This document shows positions 46,556 through 55,306 of a stretch of DNA of 64,000 nucleotides, piece after piece. The stretch's first letter is position 1. Each line of letters starts with the position of its first letter. The stretch covers positions 372,001 through 436,000 of the forward strand of contig NZ_FODC01000003.1 in the NCBI RefSeq assembly GCF_900110275.1, in the 5' to 3' direction. Below the pieces are notes generated by a model that had not been told where the DNA came from, did no database searches, and worked only from the letters and a program-made list of their open reading frames with translations. A program made the translations under genes and the position numbers. This DNA is from Duganella sp. CF517 (lineage in GTDB: Bacteria > Pseudomonadota > Gammaproteobacteria > Burkholderiales > Burkholderiaceae_D).

Positions 46556-47779
46556 ATGAACCTTCGCCACATCCTGTTCGTACCTGCCGCACTGGCCGCC
46601 GCCGGCGCGGGCTTCGCCGCCGACCGTCTGACCGTCACCGTCACGCACAACCTGGATGCGGCGCGTCCTTCGGAGACGATCGCCATCCCGTGGACCGAAG
46701 TCAATCGCGTGCTGCCAGGCGCGCTGTTACAGCATATCGAAGTGAAAGACGCCGCCGGCCGGGTGCTGCCGTACCAGGTGACCAATGTGGCCCCGCAGGC
46801 CAAGGACCCGAAGAACGTCGGCATCGCGTATGGCGACCTGATTTTCCAGCACAACTTCGCCGCCGGCGAAAAGAAAGCCACCTTCACCGTCGAGAAAATC
46901 GAAGCGATGGCGCCGCCCTTCCCGAGCAAGGTCTCGGCCCGCTACATCCAGGAACGCCTGGACGATTTCGCGTGGGAGAACGACAAGGTCGCGCACCGCA
47001 CCTACGGCCCCGCGCTGGCCGCGCCGGCGCCCGAAGGCAGCGGCAAGGAAGTGCTGGTCACCAGCGGCATGGATATCTGGCACAAGCGCGTCGCCTATCC
47101 GATCGTCGACCGCTGGTATAACAAGGGCCACGACCATTATCACCATGACGAAGGCGAAGGCATGGACATGTACAACGTCGGCAAATCGCGCGGCGCGGGC
47201 GGTACCGGCATTTGGGACGGAGGCACCCTGTTCACGAGCTTAAACTACGCCAAGTGGAAAGTCATCGCCAACGGCCCGGTGCGCGCCATCTTCGAATTGA
47301 ACTACGACGCGTGGGACGCCGCCGGCACCAAGGTTTCCGAAGTCAAGCGCTTCACGGTCGACGCGGGCCACTACTTCGACCAGATCGAAAGCACATTCAC
47401 ATTCACCGGTCCGCAACAACTGACCGCCGCCGTCGGCTTGAACAAAACGCCGGCCGACAAAGGCCAGGAAGCCGTTATCACGCCGTCGACCGTGCCGGCG
47501 GACCGCGCGATGCTGCAGTGGGTCGAGCAGAAATCGAACGGCGCCTTCGGCACCGCCATCATCGTGCCGACCGCCGAAGAGAAAGGCTACGCCGAGGACA
47601 AGCTCAATCAGCTGATGCTGGCCAAGGTCGTCTCCGGCCAGCCGCTGCGCTACTACGTGGGCTCCGGCTGGACCCGCGGCGGCGACTTCGCCACCAGCGA
47701 AGACTGGAAGAAGTACGTGTCGGCGCATGCCGCACGCGTGCGCGCGCCGGTCAGCGTCACGCTGGGCGCCAGCAAATAA
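46556..47779 (+). CDS. DUF4861-family exported protein
   Basis: 407 residues; signal peptide about 1-21. The body is beta-sandwich-like with conserved DUF4861 features: TVTHNLDAARPSETIAIPW, AWENDKVAHRTYGPAL, the His/Asp-rich KGHDHYHHDEGEGMDMYNVG, GAGGTGIWDGG and RFTVDAGHYFDQIESTF. It is the first gene of a DUF4861-CE12-GH43 operon. The family is common in pectin-utilisation loci and its shape recalls aldose-epimerase/lyase-like sandwiches, so action on a pectic oligosaccharide is likely, but I know of no firm activity. Confidence 0.8.
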   Translation: MNLRHILFVPAALAAAGAGFAADRLTVTVTHNLDAARPSETIAIPWTEVNRVLPGALLQHIEVKDAAGRVLPYQVTNVAPQAKDPKNVGIAYGDLIFQHNFAAGEKKATFTVEKIEAMAPPFPSKVSARYIQERLDDFAWENDKVAHRTYGPALAAPAPEGSGKEVLVTSGMDIWHKRVAYPIVDRWYNKGHDHYHHDEGEGMDMYNVGKSRGAGGTGIWDGGTLFTSLNYAKWKVIANGPVRAIFELNYDAWDAAGTKVSEVKRFTVDAGHYFDQIESTFTFTGPQQLTAAVGLNKTPADKGQEAVITPSTVPADRAMLQWVEQKSNGAFGTAIIVPTAEEKGYAEDKLNQLMLAKVVSGQPLRYYVGSGWTRGGDFATSEDWKKYVSAHAARVRAPVSVTLGASK

Positions 47780-47790
47780 TCAGATAAGCA

Positions 47791-49167
47791 ATGCTGTTTA
47801 AACCGTGCACTCCTTCCCTGCCGGTGGCAAGCCGCCTCTCCTCGGCGACGCTGCTGGCAGGGTTTTCTATTCTGGCGTCGGCCGCATGCGGCCATGCCCA
47901 ATCTGCCACCAGCGCCGACACCTGGCGGTTGGCTTTCGGCGGCGGCAACCCGCCCGCGGGCTATACCGCCGTGCAGCCGGGGATGGACTACGACGAGAAG
48001 CGCGGCTTCGGTTTCGAACCGGGCGCCCTGGTGCGCAATGTCACCGAAGGTTCCGGCCACCTCGCCGCCGACAAGCCCTACTTCTTTTCGGTCGATCTGC
48101 CCGAAGGGAACTACAACGTCACCATCACCTTCGGCGGCGGCAACGCGGCGTCGACTACCACGGTCAAGTCCGAACTGCGCCGGCTGATGCTGGAAAACGT
48201 GACAACCGCGCCGGGCGCCACGCTCAAACGCACCTTTACGGTCAACGTCCGCACGCCCCGCATTGCTGCCCGCGACGGCATCGCCGCCGGCAGCGTCAAG
48301 CTGAAGGCGCCGCGAGAGACCGTGCAGGAGGCCTGGAACTGGGACAGGCGCCTGACATTGGAGATCAACGGCGGCAAGCCCGCCATCAGCGCGATCGAGA
48401 TCGTCCCGGTCGGAACACCGACATTGTTCCTGCTGGGCGACTCCACCGTCTGCGACCAGCCCGGCGAGCCATACAGCAGCTGGGGACAAATGCTGCCGCG
48501 CTTTTTCAAGCCGGGCATCGCGGTCGCCAACCATGCCGAATCCGGCGAGACCTACCGCGATTCGCTGGCGCGCCGCCGGCTGGACAAGGTGGTTAGCGCC
48601 ATGCGGCCGGGCGACACGGTCCTGATGCAGTTCGGCCACAACGACCAGAAGCAGATCAAGGAAAACAAGGGCGGCCCTTTCACCACCTACAAAGGCGAGA
48701 TCCGCAGCCACGTCGACGCCATCCGCGCGCACGGCGGCGTTCCGGTCATCGTGTCGTCGATGGAGCGGCGTCATTTCGACGCGGGCGGCAAGGTCGTGCC
48801 GTCGTTGCGGGACTATGCCGACGCCGCGCGCGAATCGGCGAAAGAGCTGGGCGTGGCCTTCATCGACCTCAACGCGATGAGCAAACCGTTTTACGAAGCG
48901 CTGGGTCCGGAGTTGTCGAAGAAAGCCTTCGCCGAACCGGAACCGGGCCGTATCGACAACACGCACCACAACAACTATGGCGCTTACGAGCTGGCGCAGG
49001 CCGTGCTGACCGGCATGCGCGCGAGCGGCCTGCCCGCCGCCGCGTTTATCGCGGGAGGATACGGCCATTTCGATCCATCCCGTCCCGATCCCGTGGCCTT
49101 GTTTCAGGTTCCGGCCAGCCCCACCTTTACCAATGAACGCCCGCTGGGCGACGAGGCGAACCAATAG
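47791..49167 (+). CDS. Rhamnogalacturonan acetylesterase, family CE12
   Basis: 458 residues with a signal peptide (about 1-36). An N-terminal sandwich (about 42-205: WRLAFGGGNPPAGYTAVQPG) precedes the SGNH hydrolase: nucleophile in LFLLGDSTVCD, Gly block in NHAESGETYRDSLARRRL, Asn in MQFGHNDQKQI and the Asp-His pair in DNTHHNNYGAYELAQ. CE12 enzymes remove acetyl groups from the galacturonate of rhamnogalacturonan-I, a step needed before GH28/PL enzymes cut the backbone. It follows DUF4861 by 11 bases and is 1 base from the next gene. Confidence 0.9.
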   Translation: MLFKPCTPSLPVASRLSSATLLAGFSILASAACGHAQSATSADTWRLAFGGGNPPAGYTAVQPGMDYDEKRGFGFEPGALVRNVTEGSGHLAADKPYFFSVDLPEGNYNVTITFGGGNAASTTTVKSELRRLMLENVTTAPGATLKRTFTVNVRTPRIAARDGIAAGSVKLKAPRETVQEAWNWDRRLTLEINGGKPAISAIEIVPVGTPTLFLLGDSTVCDQPGEPYSSWGQMLPRFFKPGIAVANHAESGETYRDSLARRRLDKVVSAMRPGDTVLMQFGHNDQKQIKENKGGPFTTYKGEIRSHVDAIRAHGGVPVIVSSMERRHFDAGGKVVPSLRDYADAARESAKELGVAFIDLNAMSKPFYEALGPELSKKAFAEPEPGRIDNTHHNNYGAYELAQAVLTGMRASGLPAAAFIAGGYGHFDPSRPDPVALFQVPASPTFTNERPLGDEANQ

Positions 49168-49168
49168 C

Positions 49169-50113
49169 ATGTACATCACGCGGCAACTGGCCGTTGGCTT
49201 CACGCTGGCGCTGGCCAGTTTCGCGTCGCAGGCGGCCGACGCCTACGTCTTCGCCTATTTCACCGGCAACGGTGAGGACGGCCTGCATTTCGCCGGCAGC
49301 GCCGACGGCTACAAATGGGGCAAGCTGGGGGGCGGACGCAGCTTCCTGGCGCCCGGGGTCGGCAACGCCAAATTGATGCGCGATCCGTGCATCATGCGCG
49401 GGCCGGACGGCACCTATCACATGGTGTGGACTTCGGGCTGGAACGAGAATAACATCGGCTATGCGTCGTCGAAGGACCTGGTCAACTGGTCGCCGCAACA
49501 ACAGGTGCCGGTGATGGCGCATGAACCGGGCTCGCTGAACGCGTGGGCGCCGGAGATCGTCTACGACGACAAGCGCGGCGAATTCCTGATCTTCTGGGCG
49601 TCGACGATACCTGGCCGCTTTGCCGCCACCGACGGGTCGTCGGAGGAAAAATACAACCACCGCATGTACTTCACGACGACGCGCGACTTCGTCACCTACG
49701 CGCCGACGAAGCTGTACTACGATCCCGGCTTCAGCGTGATCGACGCCAGCTTCGTGCGCGCCAACGGCAAAAGCTACCTGATGGTCAAGGATGAAACGCG
49801 CAATCCGCCGAAGAAGTATCTGCAGATCGCGTCGGCACCGGACTTGCGCGGACCGTTCGGCAAACTGAGCGCGCCGATTACCCCGCCGGGACTGTGGGTG
49901 GAAGGCCCGACGGCGCTGCAGATCGGCCAGGACGTCGTCCTTTACTACGACGCCTACACCACCAAGCACTATGGCGCCATGCGCTCGCGCGACATGGTGC
50001 ACTGGGAGGACGTCACGGACAAGATGCGGTTCCCCGACGAAGGCACGCCGCTGCGGCTGCGCCACGGCACGGTGATCGCCGTGCCTGAGGAAGTGCTGGG
50101 CAAGTTGCAATAG
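49169..50113 (+). CDS. Secreted GH43-like glycoside hydrolase
   Basis: 314 residues from ATG 49169; signal peptide about 1-22. A single five-bladed propeller: YVFAYFTGNGEDGLHFAGSA, LMRDPCIMRGPDGTYHMVWT, LNAWAPEIVYDDKRGEFLIF, VIDASFVRANGKSYLMVKDE and LWVEGPTALQIGQDVVLYYD with the Glu of the acid position. This is the short GH43 form that often acts on arabino- or galacto-oligosaccharides of pectin side chains. Ends 43 bases before the convergent GH105 gene, with a hairpin between. Confidence 0.8.
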   Translation: MYITRQLAVGFTLALASFASQAADAYVFAYFTGNGEDGLHFAGSADGYKWGKLGGGRSFLAPGVGNAKLMRDPCIMRGPDGTYHMVWTSGWNENNIGYASSKDLVNWSPQQQVPVMAHEPGSLNAWAPEIVYDDKRGEFLIFWASTIPGRFAATDGSSEEKYNHRMYFTTTRDFVTYAPTKLYYDPGFSVIDASFVRANGKSYLMVKDETRNPPKKYLQIASAPDLRGPFGKLSAPITPPGLWVEGPTALQIGQDVVLYYDAYTTKHYGAMRSRDMVHWEDVTDKMRFPDEGTPLRLRHGTVIAVPEEVLGKLQ

Positions 50114-50120
50114 CATCTAC

Positions 50121-50144
50121 GAGCCGTCGGCCAACCGGCGGCTC
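50121..50144. terminator. Hairpin between convergent operons
   Basis: GAGCCGTC (50121-50128) and GGCGGCTC (50137-50144) pair with one G-T wobble around an 8-base loop, placed in the 43-base gap between two converging stop codons. It can serve both strands. No clear U-run. Confidence 0.45.
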
Positions 50145-50156
50145 ACATCGTCCGGC

Positions 50157-51518
50157 TTACTTCACCAACAACTGCAACGAGCTATCGTTGATCTCGAACT
50201 TGTTCGTCTTCAGCATCGTGATCACCTCGGCCCCGGCCAGCAGCACCGGCCCATATCCATGCGCCGCATACACATTCACCGGACGATAAGCATAGAACGC
50301 CGGATCGAAGCCCATCCCCGTCCCGACACAAACCCCTTCCACCTGCCCCTTCGCATTCACCTTGGTCGCCACCGCGTTCCAGGCCAGCATGACAGCCGGC
50401 GCATACGCCATCTTGTCGATATATCCCTTGTTGATCGCCCGCGCCATCGAATACGCATAAATCGCCGTCGCCGACGTCTCCAGATACGTATCGTTGCGGT
50501 CCAACAGCTGATGCCACAGGCCTGTGCCATCCTGATACGCCGCCAACCCCTTGACATGCGCGCGCAGCTGTTTCAACACCATCGGATAACCCGAATGGCT
50601 CTTCGGAAGCACATCGAGCAGCTCCACCAGCGTCATCACCGCCCAGCCGTTCGCACGCGCCCAATGGAATTCCGGATGCGCCTCCATCCCCTGCACCCAG
50701 CCGTGCATGTAGATGCCCTTCTGCTCATTGAACATCCGCTTGGAGAACTGCTCCACCTGTTTGACCGCGTCGTCGTAGTAACTCGCGTCCCCCGTCAACT
50801 TGCCCAGCTGCGCCAGCGCCGGCACCGCCATGAACAGATCGTCCAGCCAAAGTGTATCGACCTGCGGGCGCACGCGGCCAAGTGTCCCGTCCTTCAGACG
50901 ATGCTCCTTGGTGCGGATGAAGGTGATGCAGCTGTCCAGCAGCGGTTTCACGTCCGCCTGCAAACCTTCCTGCTTCGCCTTGACGATGGCCGCGCATACC
51001 GCGCCGATGTCGTCCAGCGCATGCGGCTCGAGCATGCCGCGCACCGGCGATTTACTCTGGGGGTTGGACTTCATGCGCGTTAGCGTGGCCGGGGCGAGGT
51101 TGGCCAGCAGCGTCAAACGCTTGTTCACGTACTCCTTGTATCGCTTGTCGCCCGTGGCGCCGCCGGCCGCCAGCATGCCGGCGTATGTCACGCCCCATTC
51201 GTAGCTGGTCAGGCGAAAATCGCCCGGCGCCAGAACCGTGTCGTCATCCATCTTACTGAAATCGGTGAGCTCTTTTTTGGTTTTGGCGTTGATCGCCTGC
51301 GCAGGCGTGGCGCCATCCAGATATGTAAACACGCGGTCCAGCACCTTGTTCACGTCGTCGATCGACGGATTGCCGTACGGCGTGGGATAGTCGGCCTTCA
51401 TCAGGTGCAGCGGCGCCGTCATATCGTTGGCTGGCTTGGTCTCGGCCCAGGCCTGGCACGCCAACGGCAGCAGCATGGCGGCGACGGCGGTTTTCTTGAG
51501 CAAAAGCTTAACTTTCAT
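50157..51518 (-). CDS. Secreted GH105 unsaturated rhamnogalacturonyl/glucuronyl hydrolase
   Basis: 453 residues; signal peptide about 1-25. (alpha/alpha)6 barrel with GH105 marks: RLTSYEWGVTYAGMLAAGGA, DTLWLDDLFMAVPALAQLG containing the catalytic Asp region, HGWVQGMEAHPEFHWARANG and the Asp-Gly-Thr-Gly-Leu-Trp segment. It hydrates the 4,5-double bond of the unsaturated galacturonate left by rhamnogalacturonan lyases and releases that sugar. Followed after 19 bases on the same mRNA is the tandem CE12 gene's end (the esterase gene precedes it in transcription order). A second GH105 of a different, lipoprotein type occurs at 56.5 kb. Confidence 0.88.
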   Translation of the reverse strand: MKVKLLLKKTAVAAMLLPLACQAWAETKPANDMTAPLHLMKADYPTPYGNPSIDDVNKVLDRVFTYLDGATPAQAINAKTKKELTDFSKMDDDTVLAPGDFRLTSYEWGVTYAGMLAAGGATGDKRYKEYVNKRLTLLANLAPATLTRMKSNPQSKSPVRGMLEPHALDDIGAVCAAIVKAKQEGLQADVKPLLDSCITFIRTKEHRLKDGTLGRVRPQVDTLWLDDLFMAVPALAQLGKLTGDASYYDDAVKQVEQFSKRMFNEQKGIYMHGWVQGMEAHPEFHWARANGWAVMTLVELLDVLPKSHSGYPMVLKQLRAHVKGLAAYQDGTGLWHQLLDRNDTYLETSATAIYAYSMARAINKGYIDKMAYAPAVMLAWNAVATKVNAKGQVEGVCVGTGMGFDPAFYAYRPVNVYAAHGYGPVLLAGAEVITMLKTNKFEINDSSLQLLVK

Positions 51519-51537
51519 ATGATGTGTCTCGTTGTTG

Positions 51538-53196
51538 TTAGTGTTTTAAATACGCCGCCAGCGGATTGCCTGGCAAGCTGTTGAAAGCGTCAACGACGCG
51601 TGCGGCGTTGAACTGCGCGCCGGCTTCGTTGGTGTGCGTGCGGGCGTCGGAAAAGTAGCTGTCGACGGCGCCGGCGCCGGCCTTGCGGTAAGCGTCGCTG
51701 ACGACCATCGTCAGGTCCGCAAACAGCGCGCCGCCCTGGCGCGCCACTTCCTCGTCCCATTGCGCATAGCTTGCGAAATCGCGGCCCTGCTCCCACACGT
51801 CGCGGTGCGGCACCGGCGAGAACAGGATCACGGTGGCGCCCTTGGCTTTGGCGTCGGCGACATAGCGCGCCATGTACCAGCCGAAGGTGTGCACCTGTTC
51901 CTTGCTGCCATCCGGCCGCGTGTCCTCGACCGTCTCCGCCCCGGTGCCCGGCGCCGATCCGCGATTTTTACCGGCGGGATCGCCGATGCGGGCGCCGTCG
52001 TTGTGGCCGAATTGAATGGCGACGAAGTCCCCGGCCTTCAACTGCGCCAACACCTTGTCCCAGCGCCCCTCGGTAAAGAAGGTGCGGCTGCTGCGGCCAC
52101 CGATCGCGTGGTTGACGACATTGATCTTATTGGTGTCGAAGTGCGGCGTAATGCGCTCGCCCCAGCCGATCGCGCCATTCGCTCCGCCGCTTTTAACGGT
52201 CGAATCGCCCACCAGGAATAGACTAGGCAGCGACGGATCGCGCGGCTTATCGCCGGCGACCTTGCCGGCGTCGACCACCGGACGGTCATCTTCGGCGGCG
52301 GGAACGGCCAGGCCGGCCGCGTTCAGCGCCGTCATGACGACAGGCGTGCGCAACGCTTTGAGGCCGGCGACCACCGCGCGGGCGTTCAACTCGGCGCCGG
52401 CCAGGTTGGTATGGGTCTGCTCGTCCGGCGTCACCAGCGGGAACATCTTCATCACCTCGTCGCGGCCCATCGTGTCGTACTGGCGGGCGACGATGCCATT
52501 CAGGTCGATAAAGCCCACCTTTTGCTGGCGCGCCACCTGTTCGGCCCAGCCGGCGTATTCGTTCTGGCTGCGCCGGATCCTCCCGTCGCCACCCCAGCTT
52601 TTGCGCGGGATCGGCGAGCAGATGACGGCGGTGGCGCCGCGCGCCTTGATGTCGGCGACAAAGACGCGCAGATACCAGCCGTAGCTGTGCACCACTTCGC
52701 GCTCGCCGGTCATCAGGTTGTCGATTTCCTCGGTCTCGTCGCCGGTGCCCTTGATGGTGCCGCGCGCGCGAACGTTGTCGTTGACCGGACCGCCATCGTT
52801 ATGGCCGAACTGGATGAGCACCACGTCGCCCGCCTTGATTAGTGCGAGGCTGCGCTGCCAGTGCCTGGTGGTCAGGTAGGTGCGGCTGCTCAGGCCACCG
52901 ATGGCGCGGTTGACCACATTGATCCTGGCCGGGTCGAACATCGTGGCGAGCGGATTTCCCCAGCCCCATTGGCCGGCCGCGCCTTTTCCCTGGCCGTCGT
53001 CCTTGCCGTTGCGGACAGTCGAATCGCCGATCAGTATCAGCGAAGGCAGGTTTGGATTGGCCGGTTCCGGCAGCACCACCTGCGCGTTGCGCGGATCGGT
53101 GTTGATAGCCGGCGAAGGTGTCTGCGCGGCCGCCGAGGAAGCCGCGACTGCTGCGGCGCAGCACAAGTTAGCGACGAAGGCAAGGTATCTGTTCAT
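51538..53196 (-). CDS. Double-domain CE12 rhamnogalacturonan acetylesterase
   Basis: 552 residues from ATG 53196; signal peptide about 1-24. It contains two complete SGNH esterase domains in tandem. Domain 1 (about 50-290): nucleophile S59 in LILIGDSTV, N133 in QFGHNDGG, D258/H262 in DEQTHTNLAGAE. Domain 2 (about 322-548): S332 in LFLVGDSTV, N399 in QFGHNDGA, D517/H521 in DARTHTNEAGAQ. Both keep all catalytic residues, so both should be active; usual CE12 proteins have one domain of about 230 residues. It is transcribed ahead of the GH105 gene and, with it, is convergent to the first CE12 operon. Confidence 0.9.
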   Translation of the reverse strand: MNRYLAFVANLCCAAAVAASSAAAQTPSPAINTDPRNAQVVLPEPANPNLPSLILIGDSTVRNGKDDGQGKGAAGQWGWGNPLATMFDPARINVVNRAIGGLSSRTYLTTRHWQRSLALIKAGDVVLIQFGHNDGGPVNDNVRARGTIKGTGDETEEIDNLMTGEREVVHSYGWYLRVFVADIKARGATAVICSPIPRKSWGGDGRIRRSQNEYAGWAEQVARQQKVGFIDLNGIVARQYDTMGRDEVMKMFPLVTPDEQTHTNLAGAELNARAVVAGLKALRTPVVMTALNAAGLAVPAAEDDRPVVDAGKVAGDKPRDPSLPSLFLVGDSTVKSGGANGAIGWGERITPHFDTNKINVVNHAIGGRSSRTFFTEGRWDKVLAQLKAGDFVAIQFGHNDGARIGDPAGKNRGSAPGTGAETVEDTRPDGSKEQVHTFGWYMARYVADAKAKGATVILFSPVPHRDVWEQGRDFASYAQWDEEVARQGGALFADLTMVVSDAYRKAGAGAVDSYFSDARTHTNEAGAQFNAARVVDAFNSLPGNPLAAYLKH

Positions 53197-53320
53197 GGCG
53201 CCAATTCTATGCGAGGATTTTCGAGGCTTGTACTTTGAGCTTAAAGAATCAGAAAAATGAGCAATGTCCATGTCGGTATGAGCAGACAATCGTAACCTTT
53301 CAACCTGTTTTGAGCTATCG

Positions 53321-54649
53321 ATGATTACCAAGATCCTGATGTGCGCGGCCCTGATCCTCTCCAGTAGCGCGCATGCGCAGATCGGCAAGCGGTTTCCGTC
53401 CGAGCGCAAGGTGGTCAAGGACCCGGTCACCGGCACCATGCTGACCTTCCTGACCAGTACACCGAATGGCGACTCCAAGATCTATCCGACGCATCCGCAA
53501 TGGACCTCCGACGGCAAGTGGCTGGTGTTCCGCTCCGCGCGGGTCAAGGGCGAGGCCATGGCCGTCAACGAGGACACCGGCGACCTGGTACAGGTCACGG
53601 AGGGCGGCTACGTCGGCATGTTGAACCTAGCGCGCAAATCGATGAAGCTCTACTTTATGCGCAAGGACGCCGACGCCAAACGCATGCAGTTCGTCGAGGT
53701 GGATCTGGCGGCGCTGCTGGCGGACAGCAAGGCTGGCAAGCTTAAATCCGCCGACGCCTATCAGCGCATCTGCGGCACCACCGCGCCGGAGCTGGAGGCC
53801 GGCGGCGACATGGCGCTGGACGCCGACGAGGAATGGGCCTACTTCCGCACCGGCCCGACCGAGGCCGCAAAACACCTGGCGCCTGGCGTGAAGATCGAGA
53901 AGGCGTTCGGCCCGCGAGGCATGGGTGCCGGTCCGAACGGGATATCGCGCATGAATGTGCGCACCGGGGAGGTCAAACATGTGGTATCCGTGCCTTTCCA
54001 GATCGGTCATATCCAGGCGAACCTGTGGAACCCCGGCGAGATCGTCTTCTGCTGGGAGACCGGCGGAAAGTCGCCGCAACGCACCTGGACGATCAAGGCC
54101 GACGGCACCGGCCTGCGCCCGCTCTATCCCGAAGCGCCGTATGAGTGGGTGACCCATGAAGCGGTGATATCGAAGGATGAAGTGGCGATGGCGATCATGG
54201 GGCACCGGCCCATCGCCGAGGGCGGCGGCGGCGTTGGCGCGCCGGCGACCGGTGTGCAGGGAGCGAATCCCGGCCAGGACGAGGGCTGGGGCATCACCGG
54301 CACCCGCGAGAAACCGAGCGGCCTGGCGATCGTCAACCTGCGCACCCGCGAGATGACGATCGCCGGACAGACGCCGTCCGGCAGCGGATTATGGCACGTG
54401 CATGGATCGTCGGACGGCCGTTGGGCGGTGGGCGATGATTTCAGTCGCAGCGTCTACCTGATCGACCGCAAAACGCGCGAGATGATCATGCTCACCACCG
54501 GCCACAAAACCACGGCGGCCGACCATCCGCACCCGACGTTCAACGCCGACGGCACGCGCATACAGATTCAATCGGCCATGTTATCGGAGGATGGGCGCAG
54601 CATGAACATTTGCATCGTGCCGGTGCCGGAGGCGTGGCTCAAACGCTGA
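53321..54649 (+). CDS. Oligogalacturonate lyase-like beta-propeller, family PL22
   Basis: 442 residues with a signal peptide (MITKILMCAALILSSSAHA). The seven-bladed propeller has PL22 features: RKVVKDPVTGTMLTFLTSTP, THPQWTSDGKWLVFRSAR, YEWVTHEAVISKDEVAMAI, LWHVHGSSDGRWAVGDD and KTTAADHPHPTFNADGTRI, supplying the His, Gln and Tyr residues that hold Mn2+ and substrate in this family. It cleaves unsaturated di- or oligogalacturonates to 4-deoxy-5-keto uronate. Unlike the cytoplasmic Ogl of Enterobacteria this copy is exported, so the last lyase step would occur in the periplasm. Divergent from the double esterase (124 bases between starts). Confidence 0.85.
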   Translation: MITKILMCAALILSSSAHAQIGKRFPSERKVVKDPVTGTMLTFLTSTPNGDSKIYPTHPQWTSDGKWLVFRSARVKGEAMAVNEDTGDLVQVTEGGYVGMLNLARKSMKLYFMRKDADAKRMQFVEVDLAALLADSKAGKLKSADAYQRICGTTAPELEAGGDMALDADEEWAYFRTGPTEAAKHLAPGVKIEKAFGPRGMGAGPNGISRMNVRTGEVKHVVSVPFQIGHIQANLWNPGEIVFCWETGGKSPQRTWTIKADGTGLRPLYPEAPYEWVTHEAVISKDEVAMAIMGHRPIAEGGGGVGAPATGVQGANPGQDEGWGITGTREKPSGLAIVNLRTREMTIAGQTPSGSGLWHVHGSSDGRWAVGDDFSRSVYLIDRKTREMIMLTTGHKTTAADHPHPTFNADGTRIQIQSAMLSEDGRSMNICIVPVPEAWLKR

Positions 54650-54656
54650 CGCCAGC

Positions 54657-55289
54657 TCAATCCAGCTCCACCAGCGCCACGCGGCGCAACTCATACGGCG
54701 CCCCTTCAAGCTGAAAACCGATACGCCCCGAAGCCGGCTCGCTTCGGGTCACGCTATTTTGAACAACGCCATTAATCGTGACATCAACCTTGCCGTCGCG
54801 GCTAACGATATCGCAGACGTTCCACTCCCCGGCGGCGAGCTCGCTGTCCGGCGCCGTGTGCCCTTTGATGCGCGGCTCGGCGCCATGAGCGGACGTCAAC
54901 GGCTCCGCAAAACTAGCCCCGGCCATCGGCAGCAAATCGCCGGCATTCCCGCGCTTGGTCTGAACCTGAAGACTGAGCGGCCACACGCGATCCATCGGAC
55001 CGTCGCTGATATGCAGCAGGATGCCGCCATTGCCCGGCTTCCCGCTCCAACGCCACTCGACGTGCAGCTTGTAGTTGCGGTAGATATCCCGCGTAGCCAG
55101 AAAGCCGGACGGCTGCCCGGTCGAAGCGACCACACCGCCCGGCAGCATGCGGAACACGCTGTCGACGCCGGCGGCCGGCGACGTCTTCAACTCCCACCCG
55201 CCGAAATCGCGGCCGTTGAACAAATCCACCGCGCCAGCCGTGTGGGTGGAAAAAAACAGCAAGGTGGCGCATGCCATCCGATTCATCAT
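54657..55289 (-). CDS. DUF1080 (3-keto-disaccharide hydrolase-like) exported protein
   Basis: 210 residues; signal peptide about 1-20. Concanavalin-like sandwich with DUF1080 marks: VDLFNGRDFGGWELKTSP at the start, NYKLHVEWRWSGKPGNGGIL, WPLSLQVQTKRGNAGDLL and WNVCDIVSRDGKVDVTINGV, ending IGFQLEGAPYELRRVAL. The family includes 3-keto-glycoside hydrolases/lyases and lectin-like binding domains; activity here is unknown. Its start is only 17 bases from that of the divergent hydrolase, leaving almost no room for two promoters. Confidence 0.82.
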   Translation of the reverse strand: MMNRMACATLLFFSTHTAGAVDLFNGRDFGGWELKTSPAAGVDSVFRMLPGGVVASTGQPSGFLATRDIYRNYKLHVEWRWSGKPGNGGILLHISDGPMDRVWPLSLQVQTKRGNAGDLLPMAGASFAEPLTSAHGAEPRIKGHTAPDSELAAGEWNVCDIVSRDGKVDVTINGVVQNSVTRSEPASGRIGFQLEGAPYELRRVALVELD

Positions 55290-55306
55290 CTGATACTCTC
55301 TTCGCT

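Noticed and set aside
54657..55289. DUF1080 gene as a secreted pectin-cleaving enzyme
   Set aside because: The fold is shared by binding and catalytic proteins, and no catalytic residues for pectin are known, so no reaction was assigned.
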